DNA of 64,000 bases from Sinomonas sp. ASV486 (GCF_030908215.1 NZ_JAVFJK010000009.1:55616-119615); one strand, 5' to 3'; counted from the stretch's first letter, positions 7,880-16,695 are shown. Numbers and translations: made by a program. The notes: generated by a model not told the origin, from the sequence alone.

Positions 7880-8777
7880 GGACTTGGAGCAGCTGCGGGC
7901 GCTGGCCGCCGTCGTGGACCAGGAGACGTTCGAGGCGGCGGCCGACGCCCTGCGCATCACGCCGTCCGCCGTGAGCCAGCGGATCAAGGCACTCGAGCGC
8001 TCGGTGGGCAGCGTGCTCGTGCGTCGCCTCAAGCCGGTGGTGCCGACCCCGGCGGGGGAGCGGCTCCTGCGCTCCGCCCGCCAGCTGCTCCTGCTCGCCG
8101 ACGAGGCGCTCCTCGCCCTCCGCTCGGACCAGGCGCACGACGCCGCCGGGCCGGGTTCCGGGGGCGGCCTCGCCGAGCGGCTGCGCGTCCCCATCGTGGC
8201 CAACGCCGACTCGATCGCCACGTGGCTCCCGCCCGCGATCCGCGAGGTCGCGCTGGGAGGGCGGATCGCCGTCGAACTCCTCCGCGACGACGAGCACGCG
8301 ACCGCGGACCTCCTCCGCTCCGGCGACGCCGTCGGGGCCGTGACCGCGGACCCGCGGCCCGTGCAGGGATGCAGCGTGCGGCCGCTGGGAACGATGGTGT
8401 ACCGCGCCAAGGCGTCCGCGGCGTTCGTCCAGCGGTGGTTCCCCGGCGGGGCGACCGCCGAGGCGCTCGCGATGGCGCCCGTCATGCAGTACGACCGCAA
8501 GGACTCCCATCAGCTCGCGCTCCTCGCCCGGGTGGCGCCCGAGGCGACGCCACCGCAGCACTTCATCCCGGACTCGGTCCAGTACGTCGAGGCCGTGCAG
8601 GCCGGGCTCGGGTGGGGCATGGTGCCGGACCAGCAGGACCCGGACGGGCTGCTGGTCGAGCTGGACCCGGCGTGGAGCGAGGACCTCGGGCTCTACTGGC
8701 AGTCCTGGACGCTCGACTCGCCGGGCCTCGACGAGGTGAGTGCCGCCGTCGTGCGCGCGGCGCGGGTGCTGAGGTAG
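7878..8777 (+). CDS. LysR-type regulator, LysG/ArgP family
   Basis: A 299-residue transcription factor. Residues 2-60 form the LysR winged helix-turn-helix (DLEQLRALAAVVDQETFEAAADALRITPSAVSQRIKALE); the rest is the two-lobed effector domain, with IVANADSIATW and the C-terminal GLGWGMVPDQQ typical of the LysG/ArgP subgroup that senses basic amino acids. It lies divergent to the LysE exporter with a 69-base gap and is almost certainly its activator. No ribosome binding site is visible, and a -10 box sits 6 bases before the ATG, so the mRNA is probably leaderless. The gene is immediately convergent with the sugar operon. Confidence 0.92.
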   Translation: MDLEQLRALAAVVDQETFEAAADALRITPSAVSQRIKALERSVGSVLVRRLKPVVPTPAGERLLRSARQLLLLADEALLALRSDQAHDAAGPGSGGGLAERLRVPIVANADSIATWLPPAIREVALGGRIAVELLRDDEHATADLLRSGDAVGAVTADPRPVQGCSVRPLGTMVYRAKASAAFVQRWFPGGATAEALAMAPVMQYDRKDSHQLALLARVAPEATPPQHFIPDSVQYVEAVQAGLGWGMVPDQQDPDGLLVELDPAWSEDLGLYWQSWTLDSPGLDEVSAAVVRAARVLR

Positions 8778-9650
8778 TCACGCGAAGGGCAGCACGAGCT
8801 TGGCGTAGCGCTCCTTCATGGTCTCGAGCGTCGCGTCGTTGTGGCCGTCCCAGATCTCCTGGTTGAAGATCTCCACTTCGATGAGCCCGGTGTAGCCGGC
8901 CTCCCGCACCCACGTGGTGATGGTCGGGAAGTCGATCACGCCATCGCCCATCATGCCCCGGGAGAGCAGGGCATCCGCGGCGATCGGCAGGTTGAAGTCG
9001 CACACCTGGTAGGAGGCCAGACGCCCCACACGGCCGGCCCGCGCGATCTGCTCGCGCAGCTGCGGGTCCCACCACACGTGGAACGTGTCCACGGCGACGC
9101 CGACGTCGGACGGCGCGAACGGCTCCGCAAGGTCCAGCGCCTGCCCGAGCGTGGAGACGAGCGCCCGGTCCGCGGCATACATGGGGTGCAGCGGCTCGAG
9201 GACGAGCCGGACGCCGTGCTCGTGCGCGAACGGCGCGAGCTCCGCGAGCCGGTCCGCGATCCGCTGGCGCGCCGCAACAACGTCCTTCGACCCGCCCGTG
9301 AGCCCACCCACCACGAGGTAGAGGTCCCGCGTGCCCAGCGCCGCCGCTTCGCGTACTGCGGCGCGGTTGTCGGCGAGGGCGGCGGCCTGCCCCTCGGCGT
9401 CGGCCGCCGTCAGGAAGCCGCCGCGGCACAGCGAGGAGACCTCGAGCCCGGCGGCCCGGATCATCGCGGCGGCCTCGGCGACGCCTGCCTCGTGGACGCG
9501 GTCCCGCCACGGCCCGATCGCGCCGATGCCGGCCCGGACGCAGCCGTCCACGGCCTCGCGCAGCGTCCACTTCTTGGTGGTGGCGGTGTTGAGCGAGAGC
9601 CGCTCGGCGCCGGGGGCTACCCCGCCCCCGCCCACGCCGCCCCTGGTCAC
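8778..9650 (-). CDS. Sugar phosphate isomerase/epimerase (TIM barrel)
   Basis: A 290-residue TIM-barrel protein of the xylose-isomerase-like family. Metal-binding segments are visible: VLEPLHPMY, VDTFHVWWDP, YQVCDFNLP and the last strand LIEVEIFN with the conserved Glu. It is the last gene of a three-gene operon with a DUF993 aldolase-like gene and a Gfo/Idh/MocA dehydrogenase, so it probably isomerises a keto-sugar intermediate. The GTG start overlaps the stop of the DUF993 gene by 4 bases (GTGA). The first 18 residues after it are Gly-rich and may be non-essential. A much longer open frame running upstream overlaps the two other genes and is not real. Confidence 0.87.
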   Translation of the reverse strand: MTRGGVGGGGVAPGAERLSLNTATTKKWTLREAVDGCVRAGIGAIGPWRDRVHEAGVAEAAAMIRAAGLEVSSLCRGGFLTAADAEGQAAALADNRAAVREAAALGTRDLYLVVGGLTGGSKDVVAARQRIADRLAELAPFAHEHGVRLVLEPLHPMYAADRALVSTLGQALDLAEPFAPSDVGVAVDTFHVWWDPQLREQIARAGRVGRLASYQVCDFNLPIAADALLSRGMMGDGVIDFPTITTWVREAGYTGLIEVEIFNQEIWDGHNDATLETMKERYAKLVLPFA

Positions 9651-10921
9651 TGGGGGACTCCGTTCGCGTCGAGGAAGGCGGTCATGCGCCGCGCGGCGAG
9701 GTCGGGATCGAGCAGGAGCCCCGCAGCGTCGGCAAGCTCGAACACCCTCACCAGATGCGGCACGCTGCGCCCGGACTGCAGCCCGCCCACCATCTGGAAC
9801 CCCGCCTGATGCCCGTTGAGCCAGGCCAAGAACGCGATCCCGGTCTTGTAGTAGAACGTCGGCGCGCTGAAGATGTGCAGCCCGAGCTCGCGGGTCGAGT
9901 CGAGGATGTTCCTGGCGGCGGCGGGGTCGCCGGAGTCGTACGCCTGCACGGCCGCGGACGCCGCGGGGTAGATCGCCGCGAAGATCCCCAGCAGCGCGTC
10001 GGAGTGCTGCGAGCCGTCGCCGTCGATGAGCTCGGGGTAGTTGAAGTCGTCGCCGGTGTAGAGCCGGACGCCGTCGGGCAGCGCCGCGCGCAGCGCCTTC
10101 TCGTGCTCGGCGTCCAAGAGCGAGACCTTGACCCCGTCCACCTTGGCGGCCAGCCCGCGCACGAGTTCGAGGAACGTCTCGGTGGCCTCCGCAACGCTGT
10201 CCGAGCCCCAGTAGCCGGCGAGGGCCGGATCGAACATCGGGCCGAGCCAGTGCAGGATCACCGGTTCGCGCGCCTCCTCGATCAGCGAGCGGTAGACGCG
10301 CAGGTAGTCCGAGGGCCCGGCAGCGGCCTTCGCGAGGGCCCGTGACGCCATGAGGATCACCTTCGGCCCCGCCTCCTCGACGACGGCGAGCTGCTCCCGG
10401 TACGCCTCCAGGGCGCGTTCGACGCCGGCCGGTCCGGCAGGAACCTCCGTGACGTCGAGCTGGTCGGTGCCGACCCCGCACGCCACAAGGTCGCGCACCG
10501 AGAGCCCGGCCACCGCCGGAACGGTGCCCGCCGCGGCAACGGCCGCGGCCTCCGCCCCGACACGCCGGATGAGCTCCCGCGTCGCGGCCCAGTCCAGGCC
10601 CATCCCGCGCTGCGCGGTGTCCATGGCGTCCGCGACGCCGAGCCCGTAGGACCACAGCTCGTGCCGGAATGCGAGCGTGGCCTCCCAGTCGATCTCCGCC
10701 GGCGCCCCGGGAGTGTTGTTCCCGGTGGCCGCCGGGATCACGTGCGCCGCCGCGTACACCTTCCGTGCGGCAAACGGCGCCTCGGGGCGGGCCCACGCCC
10801 GAGCCGGGGCGAGCTCGTGGAGGCGAGTGCCGCCGTCGTGCGTGGGAAGCACGACGGCGGGCGCACGCCCCGGCGGCTCCGTCACCTGCGCGCGCCGCGC
10901 GGCCTGCGCGGGCGCGCTCAC
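9647..10921 (-). CDS. DUF993 family, dihydrodipicolinate synthase-like
   Basis: A 424-residue protein of the DUF993 family, whose fold is related to dihydrodipicolinate synthase/N-acetylneuraminate lyase aldolases. Segments that support this are VYAAAHVIPAATGNNTPG, VILMASRALAKAAAGPSDYLRVYRSL, EPVILHWLGPMFDP and VKVSLLDAEHE, whose Lys stands where the Schiff-base lysine is expected. Residues 1-50 are a variable Ala/Arg/Pro-rich lead; their coding DNA contains an inverted GCCGTCGTGC/GCACGACGGC hairpin. The GTG start overlaps the dehydrogenase stop by 4 bases. In this operon it would cleave or condense a keto-sugar derived from the dehydrogenase product; the substrate is unknown. Confidence 0.85.
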   Translation of the reverse strand: MSAPAQAARRAQVTEPPGRAPAVVLPTHDGGTRLHELAPARAWARPEAPFAARKVYAAAHVIPAATGNNTPGAPAEIDWEATLAFRHELWSYGLGVADAMDTAQRGMGLDWAATRELIRRVGAEAAAVAAAGTVPAVAGLSVRDLVACGVGTDQLDVTEVPAGPAGVERALEAYREQLAVVEEAGPKVILMASRALAKAAAGPSDYLRVYRSLIEEAREPVILHWLGPMFDPALAGYWGSDSVAEATETFLELVRGLAAKVDGVKVSLLDAEHEKALRAALPDGVRLYTGDDFNYPELIDGDGSQHSDALLGIFAAIYPAASAAVQAYDSGDPAAARNILDSTRELGLHIFSAPTFYYKTGIAFLAWLNGHQAGFQMVGGLQSGRSVPHLVRVFELADAAGLLLDPDLAARRMTAFLDANGVPQ

Positions 10922-12093
10922 AGCTCGATCTCCGGGACGTCCACGGTGCGGCGCTCGTCGTTGGAGCGCAGGCCGAGCTCGGCGAGCTGCACACCGCGCG
11001 CGGCGGAGAGCAGGCCGTAGCGGTGCTCGCGCCCGGCGAGGACGTCGCGCAGGAACTCCTCCCACTGCAGCCTGAAGCCGTTGTCGAGGTCGCCGTTCGC
11101 GGGGACGTCGAGCCACTGCTCGCGGAACGGCTCGGTGACGGGCAGGTCCGGGTTCCACACGGGCTTGGGGGTGTGGGCGCGCTGCTGGGCGACGCACTTG
11201 CGCAGGCCCGCGACCGCGGAGCCGTGCGTGCCGTCCACCTGGAACTCGACGAGCTCGTCGCGGTACACGCGCACGACCCACGAGGAGTTGATCTGGCCCA
11301 CTACCGGGTCCCCGCCGGGGGTCTCGAGCTCGAAGATGCCGTACGCGGCGTCGTCGGCGGTGGCCTCGTACTCGTGGCCCTGTTCGTCCCAGCGCGCCGG
11401 GATGTGGGTGGCGGTGAGGGCGTTGACGCTCTTGACCCTGCCGATGATCCCCTCGAGGACGTAGTTCCAGTGGCAGAACATGTCCGTGGTCATGCCGCCG
11501 CCGTCCTGCTTGCGGTAGTTCCACGACGGGCGCTGCGCGGCCTGCACGTCCCCCTCGAAGACCCAGTAGCCGAACTCGCCGCGGATCGAGAGGATGCGGC
11601 CGAAGAAGCCCTCGTCGACGAGGCGGCGCAGCTTCACGAGGCCGGGGAGGTACAGCTTGTCATGCACCACGCCCGCGGTCACCCCGGCCTCCCTGCCGAT
11701 CCGCGCGAGCTCCACGGCCTCCTCGAGCGTCTCCGCGGTGGGCTTCTCGGTGAAGACGTGCTTGCCGGCGCGCATCGCCTTGCGCAGCGTCTCGGCGCGC
11801 AGGCTCGTCATGGAGGCGTCGAAGACGATGTCCACGTTCGGGTCGTCGATGAGGGCGTCGAGGTCCGTGGACCATTCGGCGACCTTGTGCTCCTCGGCGA
11901 TCTCGCGCAGCTTCGCCTCGTTGCGGCCCACGAGGATCGGCTCCACCTGGATGCGGGTGCCGTCCGCGAGGAGGATGCCGCCGGCATCGCGGATCGGGAG
12001 GATGGAGCGCAGCAGGTGCTGGCGGTAGCCCATTCGGCCGGTGATGCCGTTCATGGCGATCCGCAGGGTCTTCGGCTCGGGGTTCGCGGTCAA
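10918..12093 (-). CDS. Gfo/Idh/MocA family oxidoreductase
   Basis: A 391-residue NAD(P)-dependent dehydrogenase. The N-terminal Rossmann region begins RIAMNGITGRMGYRQHLLRS and contains VDIVFDASMTS and GKHVFTEKPTAETLEEAVEL, the EKP motif with the catalytic Lys. The C-terminal domain carries GEFGYWVFEG and GGGMTTDMFCHWNYVLEGI, with the His typical of the family. The GITGRMGY in place of a plain GxGxxG is a variant dinucleotide loop. These enzymes oxidise sugars or inositols. It starts with TTG, supported by AAGGAGG just upstream. It is the first gene of the operon and faces the LacI regulator over two operators. Confidence 0.9.
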   Translation of the reverse strand: MTANPEPKTLRIAMNGITGRMGYRQHLLRSILPIRDAGGILLADGTRIQVEPILVGRNEAKLREIAEEHKVAEWSTDLDALIDDPNVDIVFDASMTSLRAETLRKAMRAGKHVFTEKPTAETLEEAVELARIGREAGVTAGVVHDKLYLPGLVKLRRLVDEGFFGRILSIRGEFGYWVFEGDVQAAQRPSWNYRKQDGGGMTTDMFCHWNYVLEGIIGRVKSVNALTATHIPARWDEQGHEYEATADDAAYGIFELETPGGDPVVGQINSSWVVRVYRDELVEFQVDGTHGSAVAGLRKCVAQQRAHTPKPVWNPDLPVTEPFREQWLDVPANGDLDNGFRLQWEEFLRDVLAGREHRYGLLSAARGVQLAELGLRSNDERRTVDVPEIEL

Positions 12094-12126
12094 GGCCGCC
12101 TCCTTCGGTGGTCATTCAAAGGTTGA

Positions 12127-12142
12127 TGGAAAGCGCATTCCG
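12127..12142. promoter_or_regulatory. LacI-family operator, site 1
   Basis: TGGAAAGCGCATTCCG is a near-perfect palindrome centred on GCGC, the pattern bound by LacI/GalR regulators. It sits just upstream of the dehydrogenase gene, where binding would block the sugar operon. Confidence 0.7.
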
Positions 12143-12170
12143 ACATCCACTATGGCGCGCGCCACGCCGA

Positions 12171-12188
12171 TTGGCAAGCGCATTCCAA
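12171..12188. promoter_or_regulatory. LacI-family operator, site 2
   Basis: TTGGCAAGCGCATTCCAA shares the GCGCATTCC core of the site 44 bp away. Two operators about four helical turns apart would allow cooperative or looped repression and also autoregulation of the divergent lacI-type gene. Confidence 0.7.
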
Positions 12189-12239
12189 TCATCGTGCTGG
12201 GATGCCATAATCGGCTGTAGTCCACCACTGGGAGGTTCC

Positions 12240-13328
12240 ATGGCCGCCGTGAGGCTCAGCGACGTCGCACGACAGGCGGGAGTCTCGCCGGCCACGGCGT
12301 CCCGCGTGCTCAACGGCTCCGCCCGCACACCCGCCGCGGAGATCGCCGAACGGGTGCGCGAGGTTGCCGCCGCCCTCGGCTACATCCCCAACGCCCAGGC
12401 GCAGTCGCTCGCCCGCTCGAGCTCGGGCCTGATAGGGCTCGTGGTCCATGACATCGCCGACCCCTACTTCTCCTCGATCGCCCGCGGCGTCCAGACCGCG
12501 GCGCGCGAGGCGGGCAAGACCCTCCTGCTCATCAGCACCGAGACCCCGGCGGAGGAGCGCGTCGCCGTCGAGGCCCTGGCCTCCCGGCGCGCCGACGCGA
12601 TCGTCATCGCGGGCTCCCGCTCCTGCCATCCCGAGCACGGCGACGACAACGACGCCCTCGCGCACGCGGCCGCGCGCTACGAGGGGAACGGGGGCACGCT
12701 CGTCATGATCGGCTCGCCGCTGATTCCGCAGACGCACGACGGCGAGGGCGCACCCGCCGCGCCCGGTTCGCCCGACGCAGCGGGAGCCTCGGAGACGATG
12801 CTGCTCGCGATCCCCAACGGGCCGCTCGCCGCAGACCTCGCCCGTGCGCTGGTCGGGGCCGGCTGGTCGCGGTTCGCCGTGGTGGCGGGCCCGGGTGGCC
12901 TCCAGACCTCGGACCTCCGGCTCGAAGGATTCCAGCGCGGCCTGCGTGACGCGGGCGTCGCGGAGGCCACGGTGCTGCGCGCGGCGTTCAACCGCGGCGG
13001 CGGCTTCGGGGCGGGGGAGGAGCTTGAGGCGCTCATCCGGCAGAAGGCCGATCCGCTATGCGTCTTCGCCGTCAACGACCGCATGGCCATGGGTGCCGTC
13101 GCGGGCCTGCGAGCACGGGGACTGGGTGTGCCCGCGGATTACGGCATCGCGGGCTTCGACGACATCGACACGCTCGCAGACTTCGTTCCCGAGCTCACCA
13201 CGGTGCACCTCGACCTCGAACAGATCGGGCACGACGCCGCGTCGGCGGCACTGGGCGCCGGAACCGATGGCGCGGACCTCCTGCCGGCCGAGGGACGGGT
13301 GGTGCTGCGGGCGAGCACAGCCCGCTGA
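12240..13328 (+). CDS. LacI family transcriptional regulator
   Basis: A 362-residue regulator. Residues 4-50 are the LacI headpiece (RLSDVARQAGVSPATASRVLNG), followed by the hinge helix and a periplasmic-binding-protein-like sensor domain (IGLVVHDIADPYFSSIARGVQ, FAVNDRMAMGAVAGLRARGLGVP, YGIAGFDDIDTLADFVPELTTVHLDL). An insert of about 30 residues rich in Ala, Gly and Pro (HDGEGAPAAPGSPDAAG) lies in the sensor domain near residues 160-190 and is unusual. It is divergent from the sugar operon with two matching palindromes between them, so it is very probably that operon's repressor. The ATG follows GGGAGG. Confidence 0.92.
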   Translation: MAAVRLSDVARQAGVSPATASRVLNGSARTPAAEIAERVREVAAALGYIPNAQAQSLARSSSGLIGLVVHDIADPYFSSIARGVQTAAREAGKTLLLISTETPAEERVAVEALASRRADAIVIAGSRSCHPEHGDDNDALAHAAARYEGNGGTLVMIGSPLIPQTHDGEGAPAAPGSPDAAGASETMLLAIPNGPLAADLARALVGAGWSRFAVVAGPGGLQTSDLRLEGFQRGLRDAGVAEATVLRAAFNRGGGFGAGEELEALIRQKADPLCVFAVNDRMAMGAVAGLRARGLGVPADYGIAGFDDIDTLADFVPELTTVHLDLEQIGHDAASAALGAGTDGADLLPAEGRVVLRASTAR

Positions 13329-13359
13329 GCGCGGGCGTCGGGTCCCTTATTCGAACTGG

Positions 13360-13677
13360 CTACCGGAACTCGCCGGCCGCGAACACGAGCGCAAGCGCCG
13401 CATTGACGGCGGCTGCGCGTCGCCGCTTCGGGTCGAGGGCCGCGACCGCGGCCATGGTGAGGGCGTGGACCGCGTCGACGGCACCGCCGAGCCGGTGCAT
13501 CCCCGCGCCAGCCCGGGCGGTCACGAGTGCCTGGGTCAGATGCCGCGCGCCGAGGATCCTCACCACTGTGCGTGCCCGGGCATCGGGCACGCTCCCGAGG
13601 AGCAGCCGTTCGACTGCCCCGGGCGCGAGGAGCTCGGTGGCGCCGTAGGCCGCACGGACGAGCTCGAGCGGGCTCAC
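13360..13677 (-). CDS. Small hypothetical protein coupled to SDR
   Basis: A 105-residue Ala-rich protein with probable hydrophobic helices (ELVRAAYGATELLAPGAV, LGGAVDAVHALTMAAVAAL, AAAVNAALALVFAAGEF). The pattern suggests a membrane-associated helical protein, but no family is recognised with confidence. The GTG start overlaps the stop of the upstream SDR gene by 4 bases (GTGA), so translation is coupled, which is the best argument that it is real and works with that enzyme. Confidence 0.65.
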   Translation of the reverse strand: MSPLELVRAAYGATELLAPGAVERLLLGSVPDARARTVVRILGARHLTQALVTARAGAGMHRLGGAVDAVHALTMAAVAALDPKRRRAAAVNAALALVFAAGEFR

Positions 13678-14690
13678 CGCGTGCCGTTCCGGACGAGGGC
13701 AGTGGCCGCAACCACGGCCCCCGCGAGGAGCACACCCGCACCGGCTACCACGCGGTGGTGCTGGGAGGCGTAGAGCTGGGCGCTGCGTGGGGAGGCCTTA
13801 TCGTCGAAGATTCCCCGGGTTCCGAAGTCCCGAGCGCGGTCGGCGGGCTCCCACAGGTTGGCAGGCTGATCGGGATCGCGGGGGTCCGGGGTCTGCTGGG
13901 CCGAGAAGCCCGTCTTGGCCAGATAGCGGTCGAGTACACCGGGCATGACCGCGTTCGCGATGAGCGTCGCCGCCGTGCTCCCGCCGACCCAGTACTCCCG
14001 GCGCCCGGGGTGCGCCGCCGCGTGGACGACGGCGCGGGCCGCCACCTCGGGCTGGTAGATCGGCGGCACGGGCTGGGCCTGACGCGGCAGCCTCGAGAGA
14101 ACCCACGAGAACTGCGGGGTGTTCACGGCGGGCATCTGGACCATCGTGGTCCGGATGCCGCTCTTCTCATGCAGGAGCTCGGTGCGGAGCGCCTCGTTGA
14201 AGCCCTGGATCGCGTGCTTGGCCCCGCAGTACGCCGTCTGGAGCGGGATGCCACGGTAGGCGAGGGCAGAGCCGACCTGCACGATCGTGCCCCGGTTGCG
14301 GGACCGCATGCGCCGGAGGGCGGACATCGTCCCATAGACGAACCCGAGGTAGCTGACCTCGGTGACGCGCTTGAACTCCTCCGGGGTGATGTCCTCGAAG
14401 CGCGAGAACACCGAGGTGAAGGCGACATTGACCCAGACGTCGATGGGGCCGAGCTCCCGTTCCACCCGCTCCGCCGCGGCCTCGACGGCGTCGGCGTCCG
14501 CGACGTCGACCGGGACGGCGAGGGCCTGTCCGCCTGCCGCCTCGACCTCCGCGGCGGCCCCAGCGAGGCCATCCTCGCCCCGCGCGAGGAGGGCGACGGC
14601 GTCCCCCTCCCGCCCGAAGCCGATGGCCGACGCTCGGCCGATTCCTCCGCTCGCCCCGGTGACGACGACGACCCGACGTGCTGTTCCCAT
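13674..14690 (-). CDS. SDR family oxidoreductase with C-terminal membrane anchor
   Basis: A 338-residue classical short-chain dehydrogenase extended at the C-terminus. TGASGGIG (11-18) binds the dinucleotide; the catalytic residues are Ser141, Tyr154 and Lys158 (AYCGAKHA). The N-A-G motif is replaced by NVAFTS. After the SDR core (about 260 residues) comes a linker and a hydrophobic helix near the end (VVAGAGVLLAGAVVAATALV), which would tether the enzyme to the membrane. The substrate is unknown. The start chosen has AAGGAG eight bases upstream; a longer frame has no support. It is coupled to a small helical protein gene downstream. Confidence 0.85.
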   Translation of the reverse strand: MGTARRVVVVTGASGGIGRASAIGFGREGDAVALLARGEDGLAGAAAEVEAAGGQALAVPVDVADADAVEAAAERVERELGPIDVWVNVAFTSVFSRFEDITPEEFKRVTEVSYLGFVYGTMSALRRMRSRNRGTIVQVGSALAYRGIPLQTAYCGAKHAIQGFNEALRTELLHEKSGIRTTMVQMPAVNTPQFSWVLSRLPRQAQPVPPIYQPEVAARAVVHAAAHPGRREYWVGGSTAATLIANAVMPGVLDRYLAKTGFSAQQTPDPRDPDQPANLWEPADRARDFGTRGIFDDKASPRSAQLYASQHHRVVAGAGVLLAGAVVAATALVRNGTR

Positions 14691-14818
14691 GTGGACTGCT
14701 CCTTGGCTCTCGCAGGGACTGATGGCTTTCGGCAGCAAGGGTTTCGTACCCGCGACGCCGCGCGTGAAACACCGCCGTCAGGCCGCGCATTGGACTGGGC
14801 GATGCGATCGCCGATCCA

Positions 14819-14847
14819 TTGCGCCGACGGGACGGCCGCCCTAGCCT
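14819..14847 (+). promoter_or_regulatory. Promoter of GH15 gene, leaderless
   Basis: TTGCGC (14819-14824), a 17-bp spacer and TAGCCT (14842-14847) are followed 6 bases later by the ATG. Spacing is ideal for a housekeeping sigma factor and predicts a leaderless transcript. Confidence 0.6.
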
Positions 14848-14853
14848 GCAGGG

Positions 14854-16617
14854 ATGATGTCCCGCGACGCAGAGGATTTCCCGCCGTACGTCCTGCGCGA
14901 GTACGCCGTGCTCGCCGATGGACGGCGCGGGGCCCTTCTGGGACCCCGTGGGGACATCGTGTGGATGTGCGCGCCCGCATGGCACGACGACGCGGTCTTC
15001 TCGTCCCTCCTGGGAGGACCGGGCTGTTTCGCCGTGACGCCCGCCGATCCCAGGTTCGTGTGGGGCGGCCAGTATGAGGACGGAACACTCATCTGGGTCA
15101 GCCGGTGGATCACGGGCAGCGGCACCATCGAGTGCCGGGAGGCGCTGGCCCACCCCGGCGATCCGCACCGGGCCGTCCTCCTGCGAAGGGTCAGGGCGGT
15201 CGACGGGCCGGCGGAGGTGCGTGTCGTCGTCGACGTCCGGGCGGGCTTCGGACGCCACCGCATGACGAGCCTCCACGAGGACGACGGCGGGCGCTGGACG
15301 GCGCGCAGCGGCCCCGTGAGGATCAGGCTCACCGGCGCACGCGACCCCGAGACGGCAGGCGGTGCGCTCGAGTTCAACCTCCGGCTTCCGGAGGGCCACC
15401 ACCACGACCTTGTCCTCGAAGTCTCCGATATCGGGCTCCCCGACCCCGTCCAGCCTGACGAGGCCTGGCTCGCGACCGAGCATGCCTGGGACCGCGACGT
15501 TCCGCGGTTCGCGGACACGATCGCGCCCGACGACGCGCGGCAGTCCTACGCCGTCCTCCGCGGGCTCACCGGTGCCGGGGGTGCCATGGTTGCCGCCGCG
15601 ACGATGGGCCTGCCGGAGCGGGCGGAGCAGAACCGGAACTACGACTACCGCTACGCGTGGATACGGGACCAGTGCTTCGCGGGCCTCGCCGTGGCCTCAT
15701 GCGGCGAGTTCCCGCTCTTGGACGACGCGGTCGGCTTCGTCGCGGCGAGGCTCCTCGACGACGGGCCGAAGATGCGTCCCGCCTACACGGTCGACGGCGG
15801 GCGGGTCCCCGACGAGCACGACGTCGGCCTGCCGGGGTATCCGGGAGGATCGGGTACCGCGGGCAACTGGGTCAACGGGCAGTTCCAGCTCGACGCGTTC
15901 GGCGAGGCCCTCCTGCTGTTCGCCGCCGCGGCCGAGCACGACCGGCTCGACCTCGAGCACTGGAGGGCTGCGGAGATCGCGGTCGAGGCCATTGCCGAGC
16001 GGCACGGCGAGCCTGACGCGGGCATCTGGGAACTCCCGCCGGAGCACTGGGCGCACTCGCGGCTCATCTGCGCCGCCGGGCTGCGGTCCCTCGGCCGCTA
16101 CGCTCCGGCCCACCAAGGGGCCGCCTGGACCTCACGCGCCGATCAGCTCATCGCGGACGTGGCCAAGGACTGCCTCCACCCGAGCGGGCGATGGCAGCGC
16201 TCCCCGGACGACGAGAGGGTCGACGCGGCGCTCCTGCGGCCCGTGCTGCGCGGCGCGCTCACTCCGCAGGATCCCCGCTCAGTGGCCACGCTCGCCGCGA
16301 TCCGCGGGGACCTTGCACGGGACGGGTATCTCTACCGCTTCCGGCAGGACGAGCGGCCCCTCGGCCGATCCGAGGGCGCTTTCCTCCTGTGCGGGTTCGA
16401 TCTGGCCATGACGCTCCACGAGAGCGGTGACGCCGTCGAGGCCGCCCGCTGGTTCGAGCGCAACCGCGCGGCCTGCGGGAGTCCGGGGATGTTCACCGAG
16501 GAGTACGACGTCGAGCAGCGGCAGCTGCGCGGGAACTTCCCGCAGGCCTTCGTCCACGCCGCGATGATCGAGACCGCACGCCGGTTGGCCGGCGAGCCCG
16601 GCCGAGGGGTGTACTGA
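14854..16617 (+). CDS. Glycoside hydrolase family 15 (glucoamylase/trehalase-like)
   Basis: A 587-residue protein with an N-terminal beta-rich trehalase-like domain (about 1-230) and a C-terminal (alpha/alpha)6 barrel of GH15. Landmarks are ERAEQNRNYDYRYAWIRDQCF, corresponding to the family's NWDYRY-WLRD motif, GTAGNWVNGQFQLDAFGEALL, GIWELPPEHWAHSR with one probable catalytic Glu, and MFTEEYDVEQRQLRGNFPQAFVHAAMI with the second. Members hydrolyse alpha-glucosidic bonds, in actinobacteria often trehalose. There is no signal peptide, so it should act in the cytoplasm, which fits trehalose turnover. A second ATG is the next codon. It stands alone with its own promoter. Confidence 0.9.
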   Translation: MMSRDAEDFPPYVLREYAVLADGRRGALLGPRGDIVWMCAPAWHDDAVFSSLLGGPGCFAVTPADPRFVWGGQYEDGTLIWVSRWITGSGTIECREALAHPGDPHRAVLLRRVRAVDGPAEVRVVVDVRAGFGRHRMTSLHEDDGGRWTARSGPVRIRLTGARDPETAGGALEFNLRLPEGHHHDLVLEVSDIGLPDPVQPDEAWLATEHAWDRDVPRFADTIAPDDARQSYAVLRGLTGAGGAMVAAATMGLPERAEQNRNYDYRYAWIRDQCFAGLAVASCGEFPLLDDAVGFVAARLLDDGPKMRPAYTVDGGRVPDEHDVGLPGYPGGSGTAGNWVNGQFQLDAFGEALLLFAAAAEHDRLDLEHWRAAEIAVEAIAERHGEPDAGIWELPPEHWAHSRLICAAGLRSLGRYAPAHQGAAWTSRADQLIADVAKDCLHPSGRWQRSPDDERVDAALLRPVLRGALTPQDPRSVATLAAIRGDLARDGYLYRFRQDERPLGRSEGAFLLCGFDLAMTLHESGDAVEAARWFERNRAACGSPGMFTEEYDVEQRQLRGNFPQAFVHAAMIETARRLAGEPGRGVY

Positions 16618-16695
16618 CAGGGACTCCCAGAGCCCGAGCGCCCGCCGTAGGCTCGACGACGCAGTGCACGACACACCACCCAAGGAGAAACCCTT

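Noticed and set aside
9651-10994. A 738-codon open frame joining the TIM-barrel isomerase to upstream sequence
   Set aside because: The upstream half is the DUF993 gene read in the wrong frame; a GTGA overlap gives a natural start at 9650.
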